64,000 bases of DNA from Mya arenaria (GCF_026914265.1 NC_069133.1:27517272-27581271); one strand, 5' to 3'. Positions 1 to 11,719 are shown, counted from the stretch's first letter. Program-made: numbers and translations. Notes: generated from the sequence alone by a model not told the origin.

Positions 1-120
1 AATGGAAAAACCTTCCTTTAAAACATTGAATCAACATAGCTTTGGTATGATAACATAGAACCTATTGTTTTGAATCAAGTCAATCACAAGTAAAATAGTT
101 TTACTACATCCATTGTTAGT

Positions 121-400
121 TGTTACCAATGATATTTTAGCAACATTTGAGTTTCATAGCAACGGTCGGCTTCCAGGGCTATCACATCCACTGTCCCTGA
201 GAACAGCCAGCTAACAACGTCTTGATTTCCATTGAAATACTAAGGATTTCCCTCTCCAAGGACCAACCATCACATTACTCGGCAACCACTTACTGCATAA
301 GCAAGCAGCAACATCCTAAATAACCACTGACGTGTTGGTAATTTAAAATCAGGTGAGCGATATAGGGCTTTTTTGCCATCTTGTTTAAATAATTTTGGGC
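121..400. repeat. Dispersed repeat DR-A, copy 1
   Basis: This stretch matches segments at about 18396-18545 and 35415-35660. Shared landmarks, in order, are CATAGCAACGGTCGG, a CTGACAACGTCTTGA-type block, a GGATTTCCCT block, GCAAGCAGCAACAT and a CGATATARGGC block. No reading frame is preserved and no termini were found, so the class is unknown. Two of the three copies sit next to the short ACCAATGACTT-type tandem repeats, suggesting one composite repeat. Bases 1-120 and 401-470 show nothing else. Confidence 0.6.
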
Positions 401-469
401 GAGTGATGGACAATTTAAATGATATGTTCATCCTTTGTTATTTAAAAAAGATGAGTAAAGCTACTCTTC

Positions 470-700
470 CGCTGAAAATCGCTGGGATTGACTCATAACC
501 GGACATTACGACCATGCATATCCCACTGTCGACGATGTACTTGAAACGTATTGCTGGAATTGACACCCAGTCTGACAATACGACCATGCCTTTCTCACTG
601 TCGATGATGCATTTGAAATAATTATATCGGTGGAATTTGTTCCCAATGTAAAAATACGATCCAGCCAATCCCAATTTCGACGATGCATTTGAAATGTATT
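470..700. repeat. Degenerate 71-bp tandem repeat, about three units
   Basis: Units contain CTGTCGACGATGTACTTGA, then a GTATTGCTGGAATTGAC block, then a block ending in CTTTCTCACTG. The same unit forms the split array at 18546-19070 and 22060-22262. The small open frames here on the - strand are produced by the repeat. The array ends where the GPCR duplication begins. Confidence 0.7.
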
Positions 701-1816
701 TAAATTAATTACTGCTGACTGCTGAATTACTGAAATAGATGTATTGGAAAAAAGAGATATAATGCCTTCTCATTGGAAAAAGAAAATGTTGACCACTGAT
801 CTGGATTAAGTCGTCATTAAACACATTTACGGTGGGTTATCAGAAAACTTTTTCTGAGAACAAGATGTAATACAAAACCAATATGGATTATAGTTCATTA
901 TAGCGAGTAAGATTATTGATTTTTCCGGAATTGTTTAACGACTTCAATCGATCTAATAATGAAGTTTGCCAGTAGAGCATGAATTTCTTGGCTGGCTTCA
1001 CGAATGTTTTCAACAGGCTTGCACTTTGTAATTAAAACGCACATTTGGCGAACGGCTTACCACGAATGCTGTTATATTTCTAACGTTGTTTGTGGATCTA
1101 TTAATTTGAAAGTAAAGATAAGATTTTTTTTGTTCAACTTTTTTAAAGTTAACCTTGTATTTCAAATTGATTATGTCCTGAAATAAATTTGATTTTGGGC
1201 AAATATCTCTTTCTTGGTTTTATTTAAGCAGTGTAATTGATATATTTTGATGTCTGCATCATCAATCGATTTACATTTCAATTTCAAGCAGCTAATCATT
1301 CTAATAAGACAAATTTCTTTTGTATTTTCGACAATCACTGCACAGATAATTTTGTTTGATTGAACATTTTAAGACCATAAACATTATATTAATAAGTATA
1401 TACAATTGATTTCAAACAGCCTCAGCGTTCTGTGGAAACCACAGCGCAAAAACAATCACATATACCAAATTGTGCTCGTGATTTATTTGCTTTAACGATC
1501 ACCTGGAAGTTTTTTTTCCGAATATGTTTTTAAACCAATATATCTGCTTTAGCAAATTAAACATTATTTCTTGTTGTTTTTTTACGAACTAATTATTTAA
1601 TTTATAAAGCCAGGAAGGCAAACTAAAAGATATAGATTCTTAGTTTTGTGGACACTGTACAGTTATAAGTTGACCTTTTCTGCAGTTTCGCATGTGCGTC
1701 GTCAATATACTAGCTAAATATGACATTAAGAACAACTAAGCGGGAATGTGGAATATTGTCACGACGCCTATATGTTAAAATATTACTGTGTACATTGTGT
1801 TCCTCATTAACGGAGA

Positions 1817-1831
1817 GGGGGGGGGGGGGGG
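1817..1831 (+). repeat. Poly-G tract, 15 G
   Basis: Uninterrupted G run about 500 bp upstream of the receptor pseudogene. The corresponding place in the other duplicate (9911-9932) also holds G runs, so a G tract predates the duplication and has changed length since. Confidence 0.85.
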
Positions 1832-2336
1832 CAGCATTTTCATCTTAATGTTGAAGAGTGTTTGTCTATTATGATCAACTGTAAGTATGGATATATTTTT
1901 GTTTTAGAAACTCATAACAAGACAAACTTTCTCCAAGAAACTCCGTTCGAAGCAGATTTCCTGATGGTAATGTCAAAGTTCGATTGTGCCGTGCATACGA
2001 TGGTACGCTCTTTGTCAAAAGCGTCATCATATCTCGGTTCGCATCAACAACTCTGCATTCCAAACAAAACAACATACATTCTATTTGCTGAGAGTCTTTG
2101 TTGCTGACAGCAGTCTGTATATCTTTGTAATAACTGTCCAGATTACAGGAAAATACCAGACGTCAAGTTCGATTTAATGTTAATGGTCACATAGCTGTAG
2201 TCGGAAAGAGGAGGAACATATCCAGACACTTGTGATAGGTACAGTTAGCTGCTCGTCGCCTATTGGAACAATACTAGTACTTCAAGAATATATAAGTGTG
2301 TTCAATAAGTAACTGATCAACATTTCATCGGACACA

Positions 2337-3569
2337 ATGAACAGCAACATAGATCTTTGTTAGGCTGCAATAGCAAACGCAACTCAGTGAGAACGTTTAT
2401 TTAAATTTTGGAGCTAATATTAACAGTAATAATACGTTGCAAAATTTATTGGACGAATTAAACGATCGAGACGCAGCATTGCTTTTACCATTGACCATAG
2501 TCCTCGGTGTGTTTGGAATAGTAGGATTAGTTGGGAATATATTTGTGTTCATTGTATATGGTTATAGCAAGAAATTTAAGGACAGGAAATTCAGGTATTT
2601 TGTGTTATCCTTGGCCTGTATAGACTTTCTGACTTGCTTAACATTAATACCAACCGAAATTCTTAAGCACCGGAATTATTTCAATTTTACGGAACGTTAC
2701 TTTTGCAAGATAAAATGCTTCATGAATGTATTCGCGGCCGCCGGGGCCTCACACTGCTTGACGCTGATGGCCGTAGACAGGTACATGTTAACCTGTCGTC
2801 CCGTGTTTCAAATAACTGGGCCAGGCGTAAGTGTTTAATAATGTTACTGATGGCTGTTTTAACATCAATACCCGCGGTGGTGTTATGTGGAATAACGTCT
2901 GATGTTATTACTGACGATCGCGGATACCTTGCCGCTGACATATACGCTTGTGAAATTGAACCGTATTTTGAGGACGGGATAGCACGTTATGTATCCAGAA
3001 TAAGTCTATGTGCCATACAGATTATTGTAAGCCTGGTGATAATAGTCTTGTACGCGAAAATAGGCCACACGGTGTCGCGAGCCATGCATATCCGTGAAGA
3101 CACGGACCAAGAGATTATCGAGATGTACGACTACCGCGCCCACGTTGGGCCACGACCCAGGGCTAGTAGACACCAGCTCGTAGCGCCTGTGTATGGCCAA
3201 CACAATGATGAATACCACCATCATCAACATCACCACCATCACCACATTCCAACCAATATTAAACTGTTATTTATTGTCACTATTGTGTTTATTGGGACGT
3301 ATTTGATATACGTATCGCTCTCCTGTATAGATCAGAAACACCTGTCACAAACTCAGTTCTTGGTATTTTCCATGTTTTATAGGAGTTACTTTGTTCACAG
3401 TATCATAAACCCAATACTCTATCTGAAAATGGATAAACATTTCAGGGAACGATGTAGGAGTTTTATGAAGACTTTTTTCTGTATTGATACATTTAGAACA
3501 TTATGTCACAGGTATTTAAATGAACGTACATGTTTTCCGTTTTTTCGTTACCCGAGGTATGAATTATGA
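2337..3569 (+). pseudogene. Rhodopsin-family GPCR pseudogene (copy 1)
   Basis: Homologous over its length to the intact receptor at 10438-11673. The region matching the intact start (ATG at 2337) meets a stop within nine codons, and part of the N-terminal extension is missing. From 2437 the frame is open through TM1, TM2 and the DRY motif of TM3. A deletion of about 22 bp near 2808-2820 then shifts the frame, and the remaining TM4-TM7, including the NPILY motif, lies in a different frame (2703-3569). The second frame runs past the stop used in copy 2, adding a short tail. The histidine tract in the third intracellular loop is longer than in copy 2. Both halves are still open over long distances, so inactivation looks recent. 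Assembly error is possible but less likely, given three separate lesions. Confidence 0.85.
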
Positions 3570-3604
3570 ACCTTTATGCATACCCACAGTAAAATAAGCG
3601 CCAC

Positions 3605-3665
3605 TGAAATAAGTTGCGCATCGTTGACCAATGAAACAAATGCCGGTAAATCAAACAGCGCCAAT
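3605..3665. repeat. Isolated match to the 35-bp minisatellite unit
   Basis: The stretch contains ATAAGTTGCGCATCG, CCAATGAAACAAATGCCGG and GCGCCAATGAAA, which align with the unit of the array at 12347-13010 (ATAAGTTGCATGTAACG, CCAATGAAACATGTGCCG). It lies just after receptor copy 1. It may be the unexpanded counterpart of the array that follows receptor copy 2. Confidence 0.45.
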
Positions 3666-3764
3666 GAAATAAATAGGGGATATTATGATAGGACGCTATT
3701 CTGATGACCTGTATCAGGTCTAGTTCTGTGTGTAATCATGTTCTGTATTTTCGTTATCTAAGGT

Positions 3765-4090
3765 TTGAATTATAAACCCTCATACGTTGACTTTGCCAAA
3801 GCCTTTGATAATATCCATCATTCAGATGTTCAACGCACAAAGGTATTACCGTCTTTTTTGTTAACAGTGAACGCTATTTATGCAAACCTTGCCGGGCGGC
3901 ACCAGGCATGGCCTTACACAAATCTTCTGCTGTTTAAAAGGAACGCGCCAAGATGACATTAATTTTATAGTCCTCTGATTTTTATCTTGTATATAAATGC
4001 CCTATGCACATATTTATGAGATCACTATAACACATGCTTATTCGTATCAAATAATATAACGCTAATGTTCGCTGATGACATTGCAAACCA
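3765..4090 (+). mobile_element. LINE reverse transcriptase fragment
   Basis: Translation gives VDFAKAFDNIHHS near 3785-3825, the RT segment before the first catalytic region, and MFADD near 4066-4080, the FADD catalytic box. Between them the frame is broken. This is a non-LTR RT relic without tail or endonuclease. The same fragment follows the second receptor (11720-12235), so it was inserted before the duplication. Confidence 0.75.
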
Positions 4091-4324
4091 TCAATTAGCA
4101 TTTATCAAACCCATGATATTGTTTGTCTGAGAACTAAAAAGTCGACGTCGTATTTTGTGATTATCTCTTGACATAATTTGTAATTAAAAATAAACAACAA
4201 ACAAAAACGGAAATTATGTTTATAAACGGTCATGGGAATCAATTTGAATCAGTTGAGAAACTATTTTATCTGAATAGTTAACACATAAATATCAGTGATG
4301 ATATTTGCTATACAGTTATTATAA

Positions 4325-5120
4325 CACAACAGAACAGAACAGAACATTTATGTTTGACTTAAGCATTAACAGCTCATTGTCACATTACACAAACATAAAA
4401 TACAAGTACAGAATTCACATACACACAATCACTCGATACATACGTAATATCTCTGTAATGCGTTTTAATTTTTTTTGTATTATATTCAAAATATTTTAGA
4501 AATTACTAAAAAAAGAAAGAAAAAAATAACAACAAAAAACAACGTCAACCAAGTTACCCACATATCAGCGGGTATGATGGTTGATATGAAAGTGAGAATT
4601 TAAATAATTATTTTAACACAGAAACTTTGTAAAGGAGCCTTATACAAATAGATCACAGATAAATCATTTGTGAAAAAACAGCAACATAAAAACAAAACAA
4701 AAAAACATTTAAAATGGCTATATAAAGACATATATTCAACTCATCTTGTTTTGGATGACAATTCATTAATATAACCATTAGACATGTATCTTTCTTATTA
4801 CAAGGGCTCGTAAACAAAATATTGTTAGTTTTAGAAGTAGTGATTTATTTTTAGCTTGCAGCAAGAAAAATTAACTTAGCCATACTAGGATTTTCCGAAT
4901 ACTAGTGTATCGGTATATACTTTCTATGAACATTAGCATACACTAGACATTTAAAGACAAAAGAACCACCAGGCAATTAAAATTTATCTATTTCATCATC
5001 AACACCTGCATATTTACATTTATCAGGTCGTGGAGGTCTACCATCTTTTTTGAAGACAACAATTTAGTTTTTTCAACATTTACTGGATCAGACACTAGTT
5101 TTGGTTCCAACCGGCTCGCT
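4325..5120 (-). mobile_element. LINE 3' remnant with (TGTTC)n tail
   Basis: Read on the - strand, 5110-4985 encodes PVNVEKTKLL followed, after a frame change, by FKKDGRPPRPDKCKYAG. This resembles the NxxKTKVVVFKKGGR segment that follows the RT catalytic box in many CR1/RTE-like LINEs. The element ends at 4331-4352 in a GAACA/TGTTC pentamer tail, the typical 3' end of such LINEs. The 5' part is absent and the interior is decayed. Confidence 0.6.
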
Positions 5121-5300
5121 TTGCTTTGAGCGCGCATTAATGATTGTTGCACTAGGTGAATGTCCTAAATAATTATGTCCCACCAAAGACCCACTTATTT
5201 GTATGAACTAGTCTATAAGAAGTTTTAAATCATTCTTGCTCAAGCAACAATTCGAAAGCGTCAACTATTTATTTTGATATTGACTGCTATTATTGTTTAA

Positions 5301-5672
5301 AAATGCACTCTTACACCCAAATAAGATTTACCACAATTAATAATATTGTTTTAATATTCCAAAAGGATGAATAATTGTCGATAAATGTTTCTTATAAAGG
5401 ATACCGAGTTTAATTAAAAAGAAATGAGCATAAAACACAGTATTTCTACCTTATGAGACTATAGTAGACCGAAGTAAATCTTTAAGCATTCACCAATCAT
5501 TGAATAGTTTTGCGCTTTATGCTATTAAATACACGGTTACATTCTTGTTATCAGTAATAAAAAGTTCCATTAAATTAAATGCATTATTTAGAAAGCAGTT
5601 GACGGTTTATCAGTCAAACTTTATGTTTGTTATACATGTTTATGTATTGCTTTTGAATAAGAGTGTCACTTA
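5301..5672 (-). mobile_element. MITE family M3, inverted copy
   Basis: Left end AAATGCACTCTTAC follows TTAA at 5297-5300; right end GAATAAGAGTGTCACT. The ends are imperfect inverted repeats. Inside, ACCTTATGAGAC, GGATACCGAG and CACCAATCATTGAA match, in reverse complement, the elements at 14041-14400 and 57464-57822. No coding capacity, so it would depend on a transposase from elsewhere. Confidence 0.7.
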
Positions 5673-6490
5673 TCATACCAATGGTATCAGAAATGGTCAC
5701 GGCCAGTAGACTATTTCTCAGGCGAGTAATCCGAGACCTTCTCTTGGGGAGACCTGAATACATTGAGCTGCATCCAATTGTATAAAACTGGTTCATTCTT
5801 TTGTTGGGTCAAAGCTAGCCGAAGTGTTTATACATTAATACGTCAATATTTATCCAAAAGTGGCTATTAACTAATAAATTCCTTTAATAGTGCAAAATCT
5901 TACCGAAAGATAACATGTAGAAAAAAAAAATCCTAAACTTAAGTTCTATTCAAATGGCTGACATTCTCTGAATATTTCTGCTGAAGATTTGGAGAATAGA
6001 TAGGTTTATGAGCTATAAAAACACACACAATGTCATTATGTTGTATTCATAAGAGTCTTAAAGCCTGAGAGTATGGTTATCTTTATTTTAATGGGTGTTT
6101 TTCCCCGACAAAATTTCTCAACTGATTTACATGTGGTCGTAAATTGCAAAAATTACATATTTAAAGTCAACTTTATCTCGTGTTTTCAATATTGAAATTC
6201 CAGTTTCATGCAATTTATGACGTCATGCAATAGTTTATTGTTAATAATGCAACTTGTATGTGTATGTTTGGGTAATACACCTTTATGATCCGGGTTCTCC
6301 CCACGAAATTACACGGCTTTATTGTGATATTGGTAGTAACAAGAGCTGTCGAAGGAAAGTGTTCTCGACTTTACGCCGCTTTGTCTGAGAAATGAATACA
6401 AGAAATGATGTGATATGTGCCTGTCAAATGCTATAATAAAAGTCAAATTAAACAGTAAACATGAAATGCTGCAATGCGACGTTAACCAGG
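5673..6490. other. No supported feature
   Basis: AT-rich sequence with only short frames lacking recognisable motifs. I see no gene, RNA or terminal repeats. Confidence 0.6.
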
Positions 6491-6499
6491 TGTTCAATG

Positions 6500-6965
6500 A
6501 TTCACAGAGGAACTTCAGCCTACGTTGTGAGATTGAGTTTCAATTTAGCAACAGTGACCTTGATTCTAGTGCCCAAAATGCAATCCCATGGAAATCTTCC
6601 ATAAACTCTTCCCACATACAGAGTTTGGTCACAATATGGCAACCCTTACTTAGGTTATTCAGTACCAAACGGTTATCCGTTTTAGTAGCAATGACCTTGA
6701 CATTGACCCTAGGTGCCCAAAAAGCAATCCCATTAAAGGTCTATACAAGCTCTTTATAAAAACCAAGTTTAGTTGCAGTATGTCAACCCTAACTACAAGT
6801 ATTCAGTACCAACATTTTTTTCTATTTTTAGAAACAGTGACATTGACCTTGACCCAAGGGGCCCCAAACGCAATTCCATGAAAAATCTCCATAAACTCTT
6901 CCTATAAACCAAGATTGGTCACTATATGTCAAACCTAACTTAAATCATTCGATATCATAGGTGAG
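6500..6965 (+). repeat. Tandem repeat, about 143-bp unit, three copies
   Basis: Three degenerate copies begin near 6552, 6692 and 6836. Each carries a GTGACCTTGA-type block, a GCCCAAAAWGCAATCCCAT-type block, a CCATAAACTC block and a TTCAGTACC-type block. A 114-residue open frame across the first two copies (6415-6759) is a by-product of the repeat. Confidence 0.75.
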
Positions 6966-7964
6966 TTTGACCGGACGCAATGTGCCCTAAAACTTTAACC
7001 TAAGTTAACCGGACGCCGATTTCTTAAAAACAGTCGAGCTAAAAACGTGTTAAATAAAGACTTCTTTTTATCTTTTTAACTTCTATTAGCTTCGACAAAT
7101 AGGATGAAATTTATTTAAAGTTAGTTATCAATACAAAAGTAAGCTTTTATTCAAAATCATATTATTCCCTTTTCAGCTTTAAAAAAAGTGTCAAAATATA
7201 GAACAACCTTTTTGAGGTGAAAGGGTTCTTTGTATTTGTTTAACTCTGCATCCTTTGGAAACCGGAGGCAATAAATTACCTTATTTTCTGCTGATCTAAA
7301 TTTAATTGGGATTTTACAAAACAATCATTCTGTTAAATGTGACGCAAAAATTTAACAGCACCTTTCCTAACCAATGTATACATAATTTCATCCAAACACA
7401 CTTAACATTTTAACCCCACGTTTTATTCAGATCTAGGAATAAATATGGAAATGGCTTATAAGCAAGCAAGATTATGCTCTTTGGTGCCATTATGGACAAC
7501 TCCGGTTTATGTGACTGGTTTGGAAGCTTCATTCTATTGTGTAAACTAGGTCAACTCAACAACGTTCACCTGTAATTCCAGGGAAGCGCAAATATACTGA
7601 CTAGGACACATCCCCAACACATGTACAATGCAAAAGTAAAACTTGTTAATTTATTGGTTTGTGAAAAATATATACATGTAAATGTTTATTGATTAGTAAA
7701 TATTTATCATATAATTACTATAAGCAAATCAAATCATTTTAATGTGCAAACAAACCTGAAGATAACACAAGGCATTTATGTTAGGTAAAATATATATGGG
7801 ATTCATTTAAGATTTGTTATACTTAATTGATGAATATATAAGCCATATTATTAATTGATGAGTCGTAATAAGTAGTTTGTTACGTTAACATTAAGGATAT
7901 AAAAGTCATGTTTTTTCCTCGTGATAAGATTTTTGATACTATTTTGTCATGTTAGTAAGACATA
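6966..7964. other. No supported feature
   Basis: Low-complexity AT-rich intergenic sequence. No convincing open frame, repeat partner within the window or structural RNA was seen. Confidence 0.55.
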
Positions 7965-8276
7965 TATTGAAAATGGTTGTTCCTTCATGTATATCACGGG
8001 GTGAAAGCAAAAAGGTTCTATCTCCTTTTTTATTCAATGTCACTTAGAACATTTTCGCATTTACCCCTCCATATGACGGCATAATCAAACAATATTCATG
8101 TACCAAGTTCGATGATTTCCAATAACACTATTTTTCATCATTTATATGCAAGTAATATAAGTCGCTCACTTCATACTCTATATGTAATGTTAATATGTTT
8201 ATATGTAAATGTAACACAAAAAACTTTAAAGTTTACGTGAAATAAAATATGTTCTGTTCTGTTCTGAAAACTTGTG
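7965..8276 (+). mobile_element. LINE fragment with (TGTTC)n tail
   Basis: Around 7975-8045 the + strand encodes KKVLSPFLFNV, the RT segment that normally precedes the FADD box. It is followed by about 230 bp of AT-rich sequence and a (TTCTG)3 tail at 8254-8275. The tail mirrors that of the element at 4325-5120, so the two may belong to one family in opposite orientations. Confidence 0.55.
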
Positions 8277-8804
8277 GACAACTGTTTCAAAACTGTGTAC
8301 AAGTCTTCATGCTTAAATAAATAAATAAAATACTAACACAATAATTATGCTTTTCCCAGTTAGAAACTATTGTTCATAATTTGAGTGTTGTAAGAGCTGA
8401 TCGAATCCATCACCTCTTTGAAGAGAAGAGGACACAAATCTGGTGATCAGCCCCTTATCAGAATTTTACAGACATGTTTGGTCAAAAGCAATATATGAGA
8501 ACTCACTTATTTGACAACTATTTACATTTCGCTACCTTTAAAATAATAAAAAAAATATTTCGTGCTTAACATTAGCAAATATCTAAATATTGTGATTTGG
8601 GGCGCGAGAGTCCTATTTGTTTGTTCTTACTAATTAACTTATATAGGAAGTACTTATGTGAGAGTTAAAGGTTGTGAGTATGTACTATTAATTTTGTGTA
8701 AGAGCAAACTATCAGCCTTTGAATTTTTCAGTGGTCTGCACTTTCTTGTGTAAACTCCCTACTAAATGGACCAGCCACTCCTTATATCTATCGTTTCACA
8801 TGCT
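8277..8804. other. No supported feature
   Basis: Between the LINE tail and the second duplication copy I see no gene or repeat. Confidence 0.55.
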
Positions 8805-9910
8805 TTTAATCAATTACTGCTGACTGCTGATTCACTGAAATGAATGTATTTGAAAATGAGAAACACCGCCTACTCATTACACAAAGTAAATGTTGACCAT
8901 TAATTTGTGTTAATTCGCCATGAAACGCATCTGCTCTGGGTCTTCGAAAACGTTCGCTGAGAACAAGATCCAATACAAAACCAATACGTATTACTGCTCT
9001 TCAAAGTCGGTAAGATTATGAGGATTTCAGAATTGTTTAACGACTTCAATCGATCTAATAATGAAGTTTGCCAGTGAAGCATGAGTTACTTGTCTGCCTT
9101 CACGAACGTTTTCAAAAGGCCTTCACTTTGTATTTTAAACGCACATTTGGCAAACGGACTTGCCACGAATGCTGTTACATTTCTGACATTTGTGGATTTA
9201 TTAATTTGAAAGTAAAGGTAAGATTTATTTTGTTCAACTTTTTTTTAAGTCAATGTTATATTTCAATTGTTTTTTGGTGGAAAAAAATGTTGATTTTGTG
9301 GTACATATTGCAGTGTCATTCTTGGTGTTATTTAAGCAGTGGAATTTATATATTCTTAAGCCTGCATCATCAATCTATTTACATTTTAAAACAAACAGCT
9401 GGTCATTCTTATGGGAAAAACCCTTTGGTAATTTCTGTCGAGAATCACTGTACAGATAATTTTGTTTGTTTGAACATTTTATGACCATGAAAATTATATT
9501 AATATATTATATACTATAGGTTTCAAACAGCTTCAGCGTTCTGAAATAGAAATCACATTACAAAATCAATTGCATCTACCACATTGTGCTCTTGATTGAT
9601 TTGTTTTATTTGGCAATTTTTACTGAATATTTTTCTTAAACAATATATCTAATTTAACATATTTTAACAATGTTATTTTGTATCACGATCTCGTTATTCA
9701 TTAAGCTAGTTAAGGCTGACTGAAATATATTAAAAAAAGATCTTTAATTTCGACAACACTGTACGGTTCGAAGTTAACCTTCTCTGCATGTTCGTGTGTT
9801 TGTCGTCCATATACGAGTTACATATGACATTAAAAGTATAAATGCGTGGAACATTGTCACGAAGCCTAAATAGGATGATATTACTGTGTATATTGTGTTT
9901 CTAATTAAAG

Positions 9911-9932
9911 AAGGGGGGTTGGGGGGGGGGGG
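9911..9932 (+). repeat. Interrupted poly-G tract
   Basis: A short G run, TT, then about 13 G, at the position matching the poly-G of duplication copy 1. Could form a quadruplex on the + strand about 500 bp upstream of the receptor start. Confidence 0.8.
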
Positions 9933-10388
9933 GCATCATTTTAATCTCAGTGGTGTAGAGTGTTTGTGTATAATGATCAGTATGTATGGATATATTTTTG
10001 TTTCAGAAACTCATAACAAGACATACTTTCTCACAGAAACTCCGTTCGAAGCGGATTTCCTGATGGTAATGTCAAAGTTTGATTGTGCCGTGCATACGAT
10101 GGTACGCTTTTTGTCAAAAGCATCATCATATCTCGAAAATTGGCATCAACAACTGTGCATTCTAAACAAAACAACAGACAGTCTATTTGGCGAGAGTCTT
10201 TGTTGCTGACAGCAGTCTGTATATCTCTGTAATAACGGTCCAGATTACAGGCAAATACCAGACGTCAAGTTCAATTTAATGTTAATAGTCAAATAGCTGT
10301 GGTCGGATAGAGGAGGAACATATCAGACACTTATGATAGGTGCAGTTAGCTGTTCGTCGCCTATTGGAACATAACTAGCAGTTCAAGA

Positions 10389-10397
10389 TTATTTAAG
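10389..10397 (+). promoter_or_regulatory. Candidate TATA box for the GPCR gene
   Basis: TTATTTAAG lies about 41 bp before the receptor ATG. The other duplicate has ATATATAAG at the same place (near 2287). Spacing would leave a very short 5' UTR. In AT-rich DNA such matches are common, so this is a weak call. Confidence 0.3.
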
Positions 10398-10437
10398 TGT
10401 GCTCAATTTCTAACTGTTTAACATTTCATCGGACGCA

Positions 10438-11673
10438 ATGTACAGTAACATAAATCTTTGCTTAGCATCAATAGCAAACACAACTAACGTCAGTGAAAAG
10501 TTGTGTTGGGGTTTGAATGGAACTTTTGACGTTAATATGAATTTTGGAAATACTATTAACAGAAATAACACGTCGCAAAATTTATTGGACGAATTGAACG
10601 CTCGAGACGCAGCAATGCTTTTACCATTAACTGTAGTCCTCGGTGTGTTTGGAATAGTAGGATTAGTTGGGAATATATTTGTGTTCATTGTATATGGTTG
10701 TGGCAAAAAATTTAAGGACAGGAAATTCAGGTATTTTGTATTATCCTTGGCGTGTATAGACTTTCTGACTTGCTTAACATTAATACCAGCCGAAATTCTT
10801 AAGCACCGGAATTATTTCAATTTCACGGACCGTTACTTTTGCAAGATGAAATGTTTCATGAACGTATTCGCGGCCGCCGGAGCCTCTTACTGCTTGACGT
10901 TGGTGGCCTTTGACAGGTACATATTAACCTGTCGTCCCGTGTTATGTAACAAGGTGCCTAAGGTTTCACATGACTGGGCATGGCGTCTGTGTTTAATAAT
11001 GTTACTGATGGCTGTTCTAACATCAATTCCGGCGGCGGTGCTTTGTGGAATAACATCGGATGTTATTATTGACGTACGCGGCAACGTTGCCGCTGATATA
11101 TACGCTTGTGAAATTGAACCGTATTATGAAGACGCAATAGCACGTTATGTTTACAGGATAAGCCTATGTGTCATACAGATTCTTGTAAGCCTGGTGATGA
11201 TAGTCCTTTACGCGAAAATAGGCCACACGGTATCACAAGCCATGCACATCCGTGAAGACAGGAACCCACAGATTATCCAGATGTACGACTACCGCGCACA
11301 CGTTGGACCTAGGCCCAGAGCTGATAGACACCAGCTTGCAGCGCCAATATACGCACCGCACAATGATGACTACCACCACAATCATCATCAGCATCACCAC
11401 ATTCCGACCAATATTAAGTTGCTTTTTATTGTAACTATTGTGTTTATCGGGACTTATTTATTGTATATGTCGCTGTCGTGGATTGATCAGAAACACTTGT
11501 CACAGAAACAGTTCTTGGTATTTTCAATGTTCTATAGGAGTTACTTTATTCACAGTATCATAAACCCAATACTCTATCTTAAAATGGATAAACATTTTAG
11601 GGAACGATGTATGAGTTTTATGAAGACACTTTTCTGTGTCGATACATTTAGAACATTACGCCACAGATATTAA
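10438..11673 (+). CDS. Rhodopsin-family (class A) G-protein-coupled receptor
   Basis: An intronless 411-residue frame with the landmarks of a class A seven-helix receptor of the plasma membrane. The extracellular N-terminus (1-60) has sequons at N14, N17, N27 and N44. TM1 (about 62-86) has the GN pair (N79); TM2 has LACID (D108). C135 or C139 before TM3 and C224 in the second extracellular loop can form the family disulfide. TM3 ends in DRY (159-161); TM7 has NPILY (376-380), followed by a short basic tail. TM6 (about 326-349) lacks the usual CWxP switch. Intracellular loop 3 (about 261-325) carries MYDYRAHVGPRPRA and a histidine-rich stretch (308-321). The start is the first in-frame ATG. 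The sequence resembles peptide-type receptors generally, but I cannot name a ligand or subfamily. A broken duplicate lies at 2337-3569. Confidence 0.92.
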   Translation: MYSNINLCLASIANTTNVSEKLCWGLNGTFDVNMNFGNTINRNNTSQNLLDELNARDAAMLLPLTVVLGVFGIVGLVGNIFVFIVYGCGKKFKDRKFRYFVLSLACIDFLTCLTLIPAEILKHRNYFNFTDRYFCKMKCFMNVFAAAGASYCLTLVAFDRYILTCRPVLCNKVPKVSHDWAWRLCLIMLLMAVLTSIPAAVLCGITSDVIIDVRGNVAADIYACEIEPYYEDAIARYVYRISLCVIQILVSLVMIVLYAKIGHTVSQAMHIREDRNPQIIQMYDYRAHVGPRPRADRHQLAAPIYAPHNDDYHHNHHQHHHIPTNIKLLFIVTIVFIGTYLLYMSLSWIDQKHLSQKQFLVFSMFYRSYFIHSIINPILYLKMDKHFRERCMSFMKTLFCVDTFRTLRHRY

Positions 11674-11719
11674 AATGAACGTACATGTTTTCCGTTTTAT
11701 CGTTATCCAAGGTTTAAAT

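Larger units (their letters stand above)
700..4085. repeat. Segmental duplication, copy 1 (GPCR pseudogene plus LINE fragment)
   Basis: Collinear with 8805-12048. Both copies start near an AATTACTGCTGACTGCTGA block and end at the reverse transcriptase coding block GTTCGCTGATGAC. The order inside is the same: flank, poly-G tract, upstream conserved stretch, receptor, LINE fragment. Similarity is high by eye in coding and flanking parts, with small indels, so this was a DNA-level duplication and not retroposition. Copy 1 carries the broken receptor. Confidence 0.85.

Noticed and set aside
2437-2838. Truncated receptor as a functional short protein
   Set aside because: It ends just after TM3, and the rest of the receptor follows in another frame; a pseudogene is the simpler reading.
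6415-6759. 114-codon frame
   Set aside because: It spans two units of a 143-bp tandem repeat and has no domain.
9886-10209. 107-codon frame upstream of the receptor, with a counterpart at 1862-2107
   Set aside because: It is shared because the whole region is duplicated. The differences between copies are mostly amino-acid changing (about nine against four silent), so there is no sign of protein selection. A TTTGTTTCAG acceptor-like site near 10005 leaves a 5' UTR exon possible.
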